Both the position numbers and the translations under genes were made by a program. A DNA stretch of 64,000 nt from Casuarius casuarius (lineage: Eukaryota; Chordata; Aves; Casuariiformes; Casuariidae). The notes under the pieces were generated by a model, which worked only from the letters and a program-made list of their open reading frames with translations, searched no databases and was not told where the DNA came from. Where the stretch lies: the NCBI GenBank assembly GCA_003342895.1, contig PTFA01000340.1:636979-700978 (forward strand), read 5' to 3'. Within the stretch, counting starts at the first letter, position 1, and each line of letters starts with the position of its first letter. This document shows positions 10,372 through 20,900 of the stretch, piece by piece.

Positions 10372-13225
10372 CCCCGTGCCCAGGCCACCCGGCCTGCCCG
10401 TGCCCCGGGCAGCGCTCCCGGCTCAGCAACACCTCATAGCAGCGAGAGGCCCCCCCGGGCACCTCTCTGACCCCCAAACGGGGGTCGTGCCTGGCTGGCA
10501 GCTGGGCCAGCCCCAGCAGAGCCAGAGGGTTCCCGGGGCCGAGGCACCTGCCGTCCCCCGCCGCGGCACGGGGAGCCGCCCTACCAAAGCGGATCCAGCC
10601 CCTTGCTGGCGCTCTCTGTGTCTGTCTGTCTGTCCATCCCCTGCAGATTATTTATTTTTCTACTTTGCCAAGCAGGGGAGGGGGCACCGGCAGGGAAGGG
10701 GACTTGGTGCCCCGGAGCAGTCCCGCACAAGGAGCATCTGTCGGCCCAGATGCTGAAGGGACGGATCCTGCACCCTGGTTTGCTTCTGCCCCCCTCCCTG
10801 GCTGCACCCCCCCCCCCCGTCCTTTTCCACCTGGTGCCACACTATGTGCCTTAAAACCCAGTGATGCCTCGGGGCATCACCAAGCAGTGCCTGCAAGGGT
10901 TAAACTGTCCTCTCCCTCTGTCCGGTCACTCTGTCCAGCTCCGGCTCTGTCCATCTGCCCGGCCGGAGCGGGAGGAATGTGCTGGGGACCTGCCCCAGCC
11001 CCTCGGCCCCCAGCGTCCTCTTCCTCTCCATTGTGTCAGGAACAATGGCTCTGGCCAGTGGGCGCTTAACCCGCTCGCCGCCGGCCCCGCGGCGGGCACG
11101 GTGCCCGGGGCTCGCTGGGGGGGGGGGGGTCGGCCCGGCTGGGGTCTCCGGGGCACGGCAGCTCCCGTCCCCTCCGGAGAGGACGCGGCGATGGGTGCCC
11201 CGGGGGGGACGCCGTGCCCTGCCACGGCATGGGGCTGTGGGCACCGCTGCCACGGGCGGTGTTGGCACGGCGTCCGCCCAGCCCGACAGCAAAACCCCCC
11301 TGCGAAGACCAAAGAGGGCTTGTGCCCCCCCTTCTCTCCCCATGCCCCTTCCTGTCCTGGCATTCAAAAATAGCACTTAAACCTCACCCTGGGGCCTCAC
11401 TTGTGACCCAGAAGCAGCACCCACGGGGGGAGAGGGTGCTGAGCCCCCCAGCTCCCCTCCAGCCCATCGGACGCTGCCCCCTGATGCCTGCCCGGCTCCA
11501 GCCCTCATGCGCTGCCTGGCAGGAGCTGCTCCCCGCCCCCGCCGTGTCCCTCATCTCCGCTGCCACCTGTGCCCGCACAGCACCGGTGCTAGGACCAAAG
11601 AGTGCCCACGCGTGGGTGGACCCCCCCCCCGACGAGCACCCAGCGGGGTTCGGGGCACGCGGGAGGGCTGCGCGGTGCTGCTGCCGGGCACCGAGCAGCA
11701 CGGGCGCTCGCCGGGAGGGAGCGCGCGGGTGCCAGCGCCGGGGCCGGTGCTGCTTGCCGCCTCGCGCCGCGTGCCGCCGCGCTTCTCGCACACTAAAAAA
11801 GGAGCAGCGGTTGCTGCGCAGCCAGCCGAGCGGTGTCGCGTGGTTTGTCGCTGCGTCCCCGCGTGTCGCCAGGCTGGTTTGGGGCAGGGGACGGTGCCTG
11901 GGCCCGTGCCGGGTGCAGCCAGAGGGGACGCATGGCGCCGTGGCATCGCTGGCTCCGGTGATGCCCGGGGGGGTGTGTTAAGCCGGGGTGCATGGCTGCA
12001 CCAGGTACCAATACCAGCCAGGAGCCTTAGGCCAGGTTTGGGGTGGCACCGGCGAGGGGGTGCCCCCGTGGCCCACGGGCCACATGGCGCGGTGGCACAT
12101 GCGTGACGCTGCCAGGGCTGCTGGGGAGCCGCGGTGCAAGGTGGCTGCTGGCCGCTGGATGGCACCAGCACACGCGTGTGAGCACATGCGCCCAGGTGAG
12201 CACACGCAGGGGGTGTGCGCACGCACACGCGGGGGGATGTGTGCACATGCTTGTGAGCACACGCACAGGTGGGTGGGCCGTGGGTGGCTGCAGGTACGCG
12301 CGATCGCGCACGTGGCCCGTGCAAGCTGGCACAGGCGCCCGGGGGCGTGCATGCACGTGCCCACATCTGGCTGGATGCATGCAAGCACGCGTGGGTGCAC
12401 GGCCCCGTGAGCGTGTGCACACATATGTGCTCAGGTGCACGTGTGGCTGGAGGCACGCACGCGTGTGAGCGCGTGGCTGCACAGGTGAACGTACACACAC
12501 AAGCGAGCACACGTTGACCTGGGTGAAGACGTGAAGACCTGGGTGAAGATCTCAAGATGCACACAGACGAACTCCCGCACATGTGGGTGCGCATGCGGGC
12601 GCGTGGACGCGCACGCCTGCGTGAGCACGCGCATACCAGCGAGTACAGGTATACGTGGGCGAGCACGTGCACACTGGGCCCCATGGCGAGTCTGGGACCT
12701 GCTTGCCCCTCCGTGGTGTCCTTGCGGCTGCCAGGTGGGATCATGGACCCCAGGGCGGCACCGCCACGCTGCTGGGCACCCTGGCCCTCGGTGCCTGGGC
12801 TGGATGCGGCCACGTTAGCCTGCACGCGTTGCGTTTGGGGCCGGGGTGGGGGATCCCTGCAGGGGAAGCTGCAGCCCCGCGGGCTGGTCTCACCACCTGC
12901 GTGCCCAGCTCGCCTGGGCTCCCACAAGTGCAGGCAGAGGTGGGACACGCTACGGCAGCCTCTGGCCCTGGTGTCTTGTCTACCTGTCACCACAGTCTCG
13001 CCACACAGACCTCCATCTCCTCCTCGTGCCCTGGCCTTGAGGACACCAGGAGCTGGCAGGGCGGTGGGGTGGTACGAGGCGGGTCGCGATGCTCCAGCGA
13101 GGACCAACACCCCCAGGAAACGCGGAGCCCCAAAACTCCCCAGCCAGGGCCGAATCCATTCCTGCCCTCCCCAGCTTCTTGCAGCCTAAACGGCAAAGCG
13201 GCGCGCGAGGTGGGGCCGTGCCCCG
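10372..13225. other. SHROOM4 3' UTR and intergenic region
   Basis: The 3' UTR starts after the stop at 10371. An AT-rich spot (ATTATTTATTTTTC, about 10647-10660) lies within it. I found no canonical AATAAA or ATTAAA, so the transcript end is undefined. The region is GC-rich, with a G run near 11116-11125 and a dispersed minisatellite at 12160-12680. No coding exon was recognised. Confidence 0.55.
12160..12680. repeat. Degenerate alternating purine-pyrimidine repeat (CACACG/GTGAGCACACGCAC type)
   Basis: The stretch is built from interspersed words such as GTGAGCACACGC, ACACGCGTGTG, GTGCACACAT, GCACGTGC and GCATGCGGGCGCGTG. It is dominated by alternating purine-pyrimidine steps (CA, CG, TG), the composition that favours Z-DNA. 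There is no fixed unit length; motifs recur every 20-45 bases. ORFs across it are a by-product of the repeat. Confidence 0.75.
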
Positions 13226-14216
13226 NNNNNNNNNNNNNNNNNNNNNNNNNNNNNNNNNNNNNNNNNNNNNNNNNNNNNNNNNNNNNNNNNNNNNNNNNNN
13301 NNNNNNNNNNNNNNNNNNNNNNNNNNNNNNNNNNNNNNNNNNNNNNNNNNNNNNNNNNNNNNNNNNNNNNNNNNNNNNNNNNNNNNNNNNNNNNNNNNNN
13401 NNNNNNNNNNNNNNNNNNNNNNNNNNNNNNNNNNNNNNNNNNNNNNNNNNNNNNNNNNNNNNNNNNNNNNNNNNNNNNNNNNNNNNNNNNNNNNNNNNNN
13501 NNNNNNNNNNNNNNNNNNNNNNNNNNNNNNNNNNNNNNNNNNNNNNNNNNNNNNNNNNNNNNNNNNNNNNNNNNNNNNNNNNNNNNNNNNNNNNNNNNNN
13601 NNNNNNNNNNNNNNNNNNNNNNNNNNNNNNNNNNNNNNNNNNNNNNNNNNNNNNNNNNNNNNNNNNNNNNNNNNNNNNNNNNNNNNNNNNNNNNNNNNNN
13701 NNNNNNNNNNNNNNNNNNNNNNNNNNNNNNNNNNNNNNNNNNNNNNNNNNNNNNNNNNNNNNNNNNNNNNNNNNNNNNNNNNNNNNNNNNNNNNNNNNNN
13801 NNNNNNNNNNNNNNNNNNNNNNNNNNNNNNNNNNNNNNNNNNNNNNNNNNNNNNNNNNNNNNNNNNNNNNNNNNNNNNNNNNNNNNNNNNNNNNNNNNNN
13901 NNNNNNNNNNNNNNNNNNNNNNNNNNNNNNNNNNNNNNNNNNNNNNNNNNNNNNNNNNNNNNNNNNNNNNNNNNNNNNNNNNNNNNNNNNNNNNNNNNNN
14001 NNNNNNNNNNNNNNNNNNNNNNNNNNNNNNNNNNNNNNNNNNNNNNNNNNNNNNNNNNNNNNNNNNNNNNNNNNNNNNNNNNNNNNNNNNNNNNNNNNNN
14101 NNNNNNNNNNNNNNNNNNNNNNNNNNNNNNNNNNNNNNNNNNNNNNNNNNNNNNNNNNNNNNNNNNNNNNNNNNNNNNNNNNNNNNNNNNNNNNNNNNNN
14201 NNNNNNNNNNNNNNNN
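13226..14216. other. Assembly gap (991 n)
   Basis: Undetermined bases lie between SHROOM4 and the first DGKK coding exon. The flanks are GC-rich (CCCCG on the left, CCCCCCCGCCGCCGGG on the right), as expected for sequence dropout in a CpG island. Part of the DGKK promoter or 5' UTR may be hidden here. Confidence 0.98.
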
Positions 14217-14753
14217 CCCCCCCGCCGCCGGGCCGCTGCCCGCTCCGCTGCGGAGCTGCTCCTGTCGCTTCCTGGCCGCCCGAGCGAGATGCGGCGCAGC
14301 AGGCGGCAGCTGCTGCTTTTCACGGAGAAACCCCCTTCCTCCCCTCCACCCCCCCCGCCACACGCTCCCTGTAGGGCACCCAGGGGTGGGGGCTGGCGCT
14401 GGGCTGGGGGGGGCGGGGGGGATGCTCCAACGCCAGGGCGCAGGGTGGCTGCTGCCCGCAGCGTGGAGCAGGGCTCGTGGCGGCACCCGCTGCGCGGGGA
14501 GGGCGGGGGGAGCCAAGGGAAAGAGTTCGGGCACCGAAAAATAGGAAAGGAAGAAAAAGTTGGTGAGGGACCCCCAACCCTCCCCGAGCGACTTTCCGGG
14601 GTGAGGAAGAGCTGCCTCCCCCCCGCTTTCCAGCCGGCCCGGCCGCAGCGGGGCTGCGGGTGGGAGGCCGCGTCCCCCATTTCGGGGCTCTGCCTGGTCC
14701 CCCCAGGGCCGTCGCAGGACGCAGCAGAGCCCTGAGCCGAGCCGGGCGGGAAG
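14217..14753 (+). promoter_or_regulatory. DGKK: DGKK 5' region, CpG-rich promoter/5' UTR
   Basis: A GC-rich stretch leads from the gap to the DGKK start codon and contains a G run (GGGGGGGGCGGGGGGGATG) near 14406. No TATA box is placed convincingly. An in-frame TGA at 14733-14735, 21 bases before the ATG, limits the open reading frame upstream. The transcription start may be inside the gap. Confidence 0.55.
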
Positions 14754-14951
14754 ATGGCTGAGAAACTGGTCGCCGGAGACCTGTTCCTGAGGAAGACCCG
14801 GGAGTCGGTGTCGTCGCTGGACTCGGACAAGCTGGCGCCCCTCTCGCCCGAGGCGGGGGGAGAGGAGTCGTCCGACAGCGACGGGGAGCAGGAGGACAGC
14901 TCCCACAAGCTCATCCGCAAGGTGTCCACCTCCGGGCAGATGAGGAGCAAG
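14754..14951 (+). CDS. DGKK: DGKK exon 1, short acidic N-terminus
   Basis: Sixty-six codons: [19 protein letters not shown], a Ser/Asp/Glu-rich middle ([13 protein letters not shown]), then [16 protein letters not shown], which is nearly identical in type to the segment before the PH domain of DGKD/DGKH. The donor is AAG|GTCAGG. There are no Glu-Pro-Ala-Pro repeats. Confidence 0.88.
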
Positions 14952-17900
14952 GTCAGGGCCGCGGTGGGGTCCAGCCGGCGCGGGGGGGCCCGCGGGCTCT
15001 GCCGAGGGCGGGCGCTGCCTGCACGCCGCTTGCAACCCCAGCGACCCCAGCTTTAGGGAACGGGGGCTCTCCCAGGCCCCCCCCTCTACCTCGCCTGGGT
15101 CCCCCTGCTGAGGGCTCCCCGGCGTTGCAATATTTGACTTAGCAACGGGCTGCGCTTCATCCCTGCCTGGGCAAAGCGGGGTTTCCAGGAAGGCTCTGCG
15201 CCCCCCCGAGACCGTCCCAGCATGAAATTTAGGCTCCGCGGCTTGGCCAGGCAGGACAGGGCGCCGCGGGGAGGGAGACCCGCGTGCCGGCAGGACGGCG
15301 GCGCTCCGTGGGGCGTCGCGGCGCCGTGGGCCCCTGGGATCGGCTCCCCGGCGGCACGTTGCGAGGCCCGGTGGCAGCTCGTACGGAGGAAGCTAATTTG
15401 GTAGGACCTACAAAAATGCGGGGTGCCGGCCCCACTGCGCAAGCAGGAACAGGTGGGCCTGTGCACCCTGCGTGGGGTGGCGCGTGGAGGCGGCACGCTC
15501 CCGCCCGGCGCCGTGGGGTTTTCCCGCTCAGCAGGAGCCGTTTGCGGGGAAGGTGGCGGCGGGGGCTGTTGCCGAGTCCCCCAGGATGCTGGGGTCCCCG
15601 TGGCTGCACGAGGACCGTGCCTCAGTTTCCCCACCTCCGCAGCAGGGTGGGCATCTCCCCCGCCTCCCCCGGGTAGTCAGCGCGAGTTAAATAAGCTAAA
15701 TAAGGGAAATAAAGAAGGAGTTGGGCAGGGAGAGGTTGTGTCTGGTGGGTGAGGATGGCCTCCCCGCTTGGGTGGGTGTTGGCGGGAGGATGAAGGGGGG
15801 GGGGGGGGCCGCGGTGCCCTGACTGTGCCGTGCCCGGCTGGTCGGGCCGCGGCTTTGCTGTGCCGCAGGTTCGCCACGCCGGGGCTTTGCCGTGCCGCGG
15901 CACGTAGGGAATTGCACGGAGGGGGGGATTTTCTCCAAAGCAGCGAGCGAGAAAAGCAGGCAGAGGATATTCCCGTTGACACCCCCAGGCCAGCCCGCGG
16001 CCCCCTGCTCCCTCTGCTCCGGGGGCTGAGCTGGCCGTGTCTGCGGGTGCAGCGGCAGGAGCGATGCTGCGGTGGGAGCGTGGGGCGCGCGAGGATGCTC
16101 CAGTGCCCCGGCCCGGCAGCTGGGCTCGCCGGCCCCTCCGTCGCGCCGCGGCTGCCCGCCCGGCGCCGGCGATTAGCCATGCAGGAGGCGATGCCGCGCG
16201 GCGGGCCGGCGGGCCGGGGGAAGCAGGCGGCGTGATGGATGGGCGGGCGGAAAGGACGCTGCTGGGTTAATGGCCCGCGGAGCTGGCAGAGAGGAACCGC
16301 GGGGACGAGGCGGAGGCGAGCCCCAAGCGGGGCTGCCGTGGGACCGTGGGGGGGGTTCGGGCAGCGCCGCGGGATGCGGGATGCTGGAGGGGGCTGTTGT
16401 GGCGCCCTGAGAGCAAGACGTGCCGGTCTCTGCTGAATCCTGCCCCATCACTGCTGCCCTGACCCGGTGCTGCCCCACGCGCCGGGCATGTCACCCTGTC
16501 CCCCCCCTCGGCACGGGTGGCTCCAGCTGGCCCGTGCCTCCCTCCCCGGATCTCGCCGTCAAGCGTCGCTCCCGCTGTCTCTCCCCACCTCCGGCTTTGC
16601 TTTCTCCAGGCTGTAATTGCTGGGGCGCCCCACGGGGCGCTTTGCGCGGAGGCGGCGGGGACGTTGTGCTCTGTGCCGACGGCCCCCGCCGGGCTGAACA
16701 GCCCTGCGGTGGAGGGGGGCTGCCTGCCGCCCCCTCCTGCTCGCCACCGGCCGGGGGCTGCTGTGCCCTTGTGCCGGGAGGGGGGTGTCTTGGGCTCCTG
16801 ATGCTCCGCATTTGGGGGGGGGGGCAGTGCGGGGTGGGGGGATGCTCTGCTGCATCCGGGCACTCGGCTGCCCTGGACCGCTCGGAGCGGGGATGGAGTT
16901 GGCCTTGGAGACGTGCCGGGCTGTGATGCCCCAGGCCGGCAGTGGAGATGGGGCACAGGGAGACAGCGTGGGGCTCGCAGGGATGCAAGGGAGACTCCCC
17001 CGTTCCCTCCTGCTTTTTAGGAGGATGGGGCGACTGCCTGGCTCCGAGACTGGCTATCTCCCGGCTGGGGAGCGCATCCTTCCCGCGCAGGCCGGGCACT
17101 GGCTCAGCCCCCGCCCACTCTTGGGCGAGCCACCGTGCTTCCGTGGGGTCGGGGTCCCTTTCCACGGCTGCGGTGGGGAAGGGCTGGATCCCGGCCAAGG
17201 GAAAAAGAAAGCGAGGCAGCACCCGCGGGGCCAGGCCTGGAAACCTCCTTCCTAAAGCGGGAAGGTGGCACGCGCTTGTCTGCCAGGGGCCGGGCGGGCA
17301 GGCGCGGAGGGCTGGCGGAGGGCGGCAGCTCCATCCGCAGCCCCTAGCTGCCTGCAGAGCCGCGGTGGGGCCGTCGCCCGCGGCAGGGCTTCCTGCGGGG
17401 TGGCCTCAGCGATGCGGAGGCGCCCGGTTCCTCGCTGCCGTGGGGACTGCGCTGAGCTGAGAACTGGAGTGTAGCTGCCTGAAAGCCGGGCTGCAGGAGG
17501 CCGCTTGGCTCTGGCAGCTTCTGGCAGCTGCCTGCTCCTGCCAGCTCTCACCCAGGCCGGGTGCTGCAGCCCTCACGTGTGGCCCGGGGACGTGCCCGGG
17601 ACGAGGGAGGGGGCCTTTTCCCCGGGGGCAGTGGATGCTGCCTGGCAGCTCTGCAGCTGGCAGCCCCAGGTGTGGCCGGCTGGGAGTCCCTGGCCCTGCA
17701 GGGTTGGATGCAGTGTTGCAGTGATGGTCCTGCCAGAGCCCCTGCGTGCTTTGGGGGTCCCCTGTGTGCTTTGGGGTCCCCTGCACACTTTGGGATTGCA
17801 TGCATGCTTTGGGGGTCCCCTGTGCGCTTTGGGGGTCCCCTGTGCGCTTTGGGATCCCCTGTGCACTTTGGGATTGCATGCACGCTTTGGGGGTCCCCTG

Positions 17901-20900
17901 TGTGCTTTGGGGGTCCCCTGTGCGCTTTGGGGGTCCCCTGTGTGCTTTGGGCTTGCTGATGTGGTCTGGGATCCCCTGCCTGGGAGAAGGCAGCCTTGGC
18001 CGGAGGCTCTGCACCGTGACACCGTACGCTCCCGGCTCCCTCGGGAGACTCCCTTGGGCCAGGGAAGGGCTCGATGGGGCAAGCCTTGTGTTTTGGGAGC
18101 AGCGCATACCCCTTTGGTGCAGCCGGGACGTGAAGCGGGATGGAGGGCGGCACCATGGGGACTGAGCGGCGGCCGGTGCATAGGACACCTCTGCCACCGC
18201 GGGGTTGGCAGTAAATAGCGGGGGGACCCCAGTGGTGCCGACCCAGTGAGCCACCAGCGCAGCAGTGATCTGCTGTGTGCGGTGCCAGGGAGCGCAGCGG
18301 CCAGCTGGCCATCGGCACCCATCTACGTGCCTGGCGGCGCTGCTGCCCTGCTGCCGGCGCTCCCGGCCCCGCGGCACGTGGCCCGCCAAGGACCAGCGAG
18401 CCGGGCTGTCGGCTCCCGGCAGTGAAGCACCCCTGGCCCCGGACGTGCTCCCAGGCACAGCAGGAGAGGCCGGGCTTGCTGTTGTTAATCAGGGCTCGCT
18501 GAGCTCGTGTCTGGGGTGTAAAGATAGCCACGGTGACACCAGCCGGATGTTTGTGAGGTTTCTCGAATGCGCTGCCCTCTCGCCGCTCACATTTTCCATT
18601 ATGCAAGCACAACTGCCTCAACTGCGAATGGCTGGGCAGGGCGGGAGCGCTCGGCGTGTGCCCCTGCACGCGTGTGTGCGCGGTGGTGCTGCCCGCCTGC
18701 TCCAGGACATCCCCTGGAAGGGGCTCGGGGCAGATCCAGGCCCGGCCTGGGAAACGCAAGCTCATTCCTAGAAAGCAGGGCGGATTTCCCCTGGAGCAAA
18801 GCCGGCGCTTCCCTCATCCTTGGCATCCCCGTTAATTCTTTAGCCCATTTTGGTGCCTTCCAAACCTCTGGTCTGGGGGATATCTCGTGGCAGGCGGTTC
18901 CACTGCTTAACAGTCTGTGTCAGGACGAGTGTTTTGTGGGGGCATCTAAACCTCATGGCAGGGCTCCTCCAACCACCGAGGAATGGGAGTGGAGTCCCTG
19001 GAACTGCAGCCTTTTGAGCTCTCCGCCTGCCCCCAGTGCTTTGCAGGAGGACAGCACCGGTGCATTTGAGCCTGCCGGGCTGTCACTGCGTGGGGACTCT
19101 GTGCCTCCCGGACGCCTGGGTCCCGGAAGAGCTCTGCTGTACCACAGGCACGATAAGGTTTCCAAATGACTCCAGCCCGCGGGCGCCCAGCGCGTGCAGT
19201 GGCCCTGCTGCAGCTGGGCTGGTTGCATGGCTGCGAGCGCTTATCCCACCGTCCTGGAGGCAGCGCTCTCGGCGGACCTCTTGGGACCCGTGCGGTTGGC
19301 AGGGGGGCAGCGGTTATGACCTGACCAAATCCTAGCACGTGTCCAGCGCGTGCCCCCTGCGTCCGGCGGGCTGGCGGATTCGGAGCAGGGTGACTGCAAG
19401 GACTGAGGCAGGGATGGTGCTCATGCGATGCAGGTTGGTGCGTTGACCAGTGTTTGGGCTCCTCTTCTCCTTGGGCAAGGCGTCGGGTCAGCATGGGGCT
19501 AGGCAGAGCCTTGTAGAAGTGTAACCGGGCTGTGACCCAGCACGGTGCCCGTGAGCTGTCCGTGCCGGCGTTCCCCGGGAACTTAGCCTTCTCCGGCAGC
19601 TCCTTTTCTTGCAAGCCAGCGCCCCGTGGAAAAGCCTCGCCATCCTAGTTGTAAGCCCGGCCTGACCCGGTCGCGCGAGGGGCTCTTGCCCAGGGCACCA
19701 GGCAGCGGAGCGGGGGGGGAGCGGGGGATTTGAACCGGCATCTTGGGGCTCTGCCTTGGGGCCAGGGGAAGAGCTGAACTTGGGGTTGGCACCCTCACCT
19801 GGAAGAGGCCCCCAGCTGGGATGCAGCCCTGGAGGGATGGGAGCATCCCGCAGGGTGCAGCCGGGGGCATGCGGCTGGCCCATGGGCACGGGGGACCGGC
19901 CGGGCCCCGCGCAGCCGAGCGGGATGTGCTGGCGGTGGCCAGCCGACCGCCTGGTGCTATTTTTAGCTGCATCCCCTCCGCAGCGCTGGTGCTGCTTGCT
20001 TTTCGCCTGTGCTGACTGCGGGTGAGTCAGAAGCGGCAGTTTCTCATCGGATCCCAGATAGTTTCACTCTTGACTTCGCCCCGGCGCCCTCCATCCCCAG
20101 GGCCGCTCAGCGCCCGGTGCATCCCCCGCCATGCAGGAGGCTGAGCGGCCCCACCGAGCCCCCCGGGCTGCAAAGACCCCGCGTGGCTCCTGAGACCCCT
20201 GCTTTGCGCCCAGCTGGGACCACCCCTTGCCCGCCGAGGCTGCCCTGCCCGTCGCCGCAGACCTCAGCCCGGGCGGTGGTGAGTGCACCAGGGAGAAAAG
20301 CAGAGCACCGGGAGCAGTGGGGTCCCCGCAAACTCCCCGCGGGGCGGATGCGGCCCCGGGGGTGGGCGTGTGAGCCCTCCGCGGTGGCGGCGAGCGGAGC
20401 GTCCCTCGCCAGGGACGCAGAGAGGCAGAGGCTCACAGCCCCCGCACGCGGGGACGCGCTCCGGGAAGGCGAGCTATTTATAGAAAGCAGGGCAGGCGAG
20501 CAACCGCCGCGCAGCCGGCGTGCGCCAGGCAAGGCCTCCGCTGGCACGTGCCCGCTGGGGCCGGAGCGCTGGCCACCGGCTCCCGGCGTGGGCATCGCTC
20601 CCGCGGTGGAGGGATGGCCGGGATGAGAGCTGCTGCGTGGTGGCGGCCGGCTCTGCAGCTTTGCCCATGGGACCTGGGTGCCAGCTGCGGACACGGCACT
20701 GCAGGACTGGGCGTTCGCCACCGGTGCGGCGATGCCGGGCGCTTTTGCTGCTGGCGAGCGTGTGCCGGGGCGGCTGGAGAGCCCTCGAGCTGTGCCGCAG
20801 CGCGCGGAGGAGGCCGCAGAGCCGGGGGGCTGCGGAGCTCGAAGGAGCAGCACTGATGACTTGAGCATTGGCGGGGGTGGGCTGAAGTGGCATCTGACCT

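Noticed and set aside
11551..13110. Minus-strand ORF of 519 codons
   Set aside because: It runs through the alternating CA/TG/CG repeat; the Cys/His/Thr-rich text is a repeat artefact.
12655..14735. Long ORFs across 12655-14544, 13089-14735 and on the minus strand 12980-15035
   Set aside because: They are open only because the 991-base run of n contains no stop codons.
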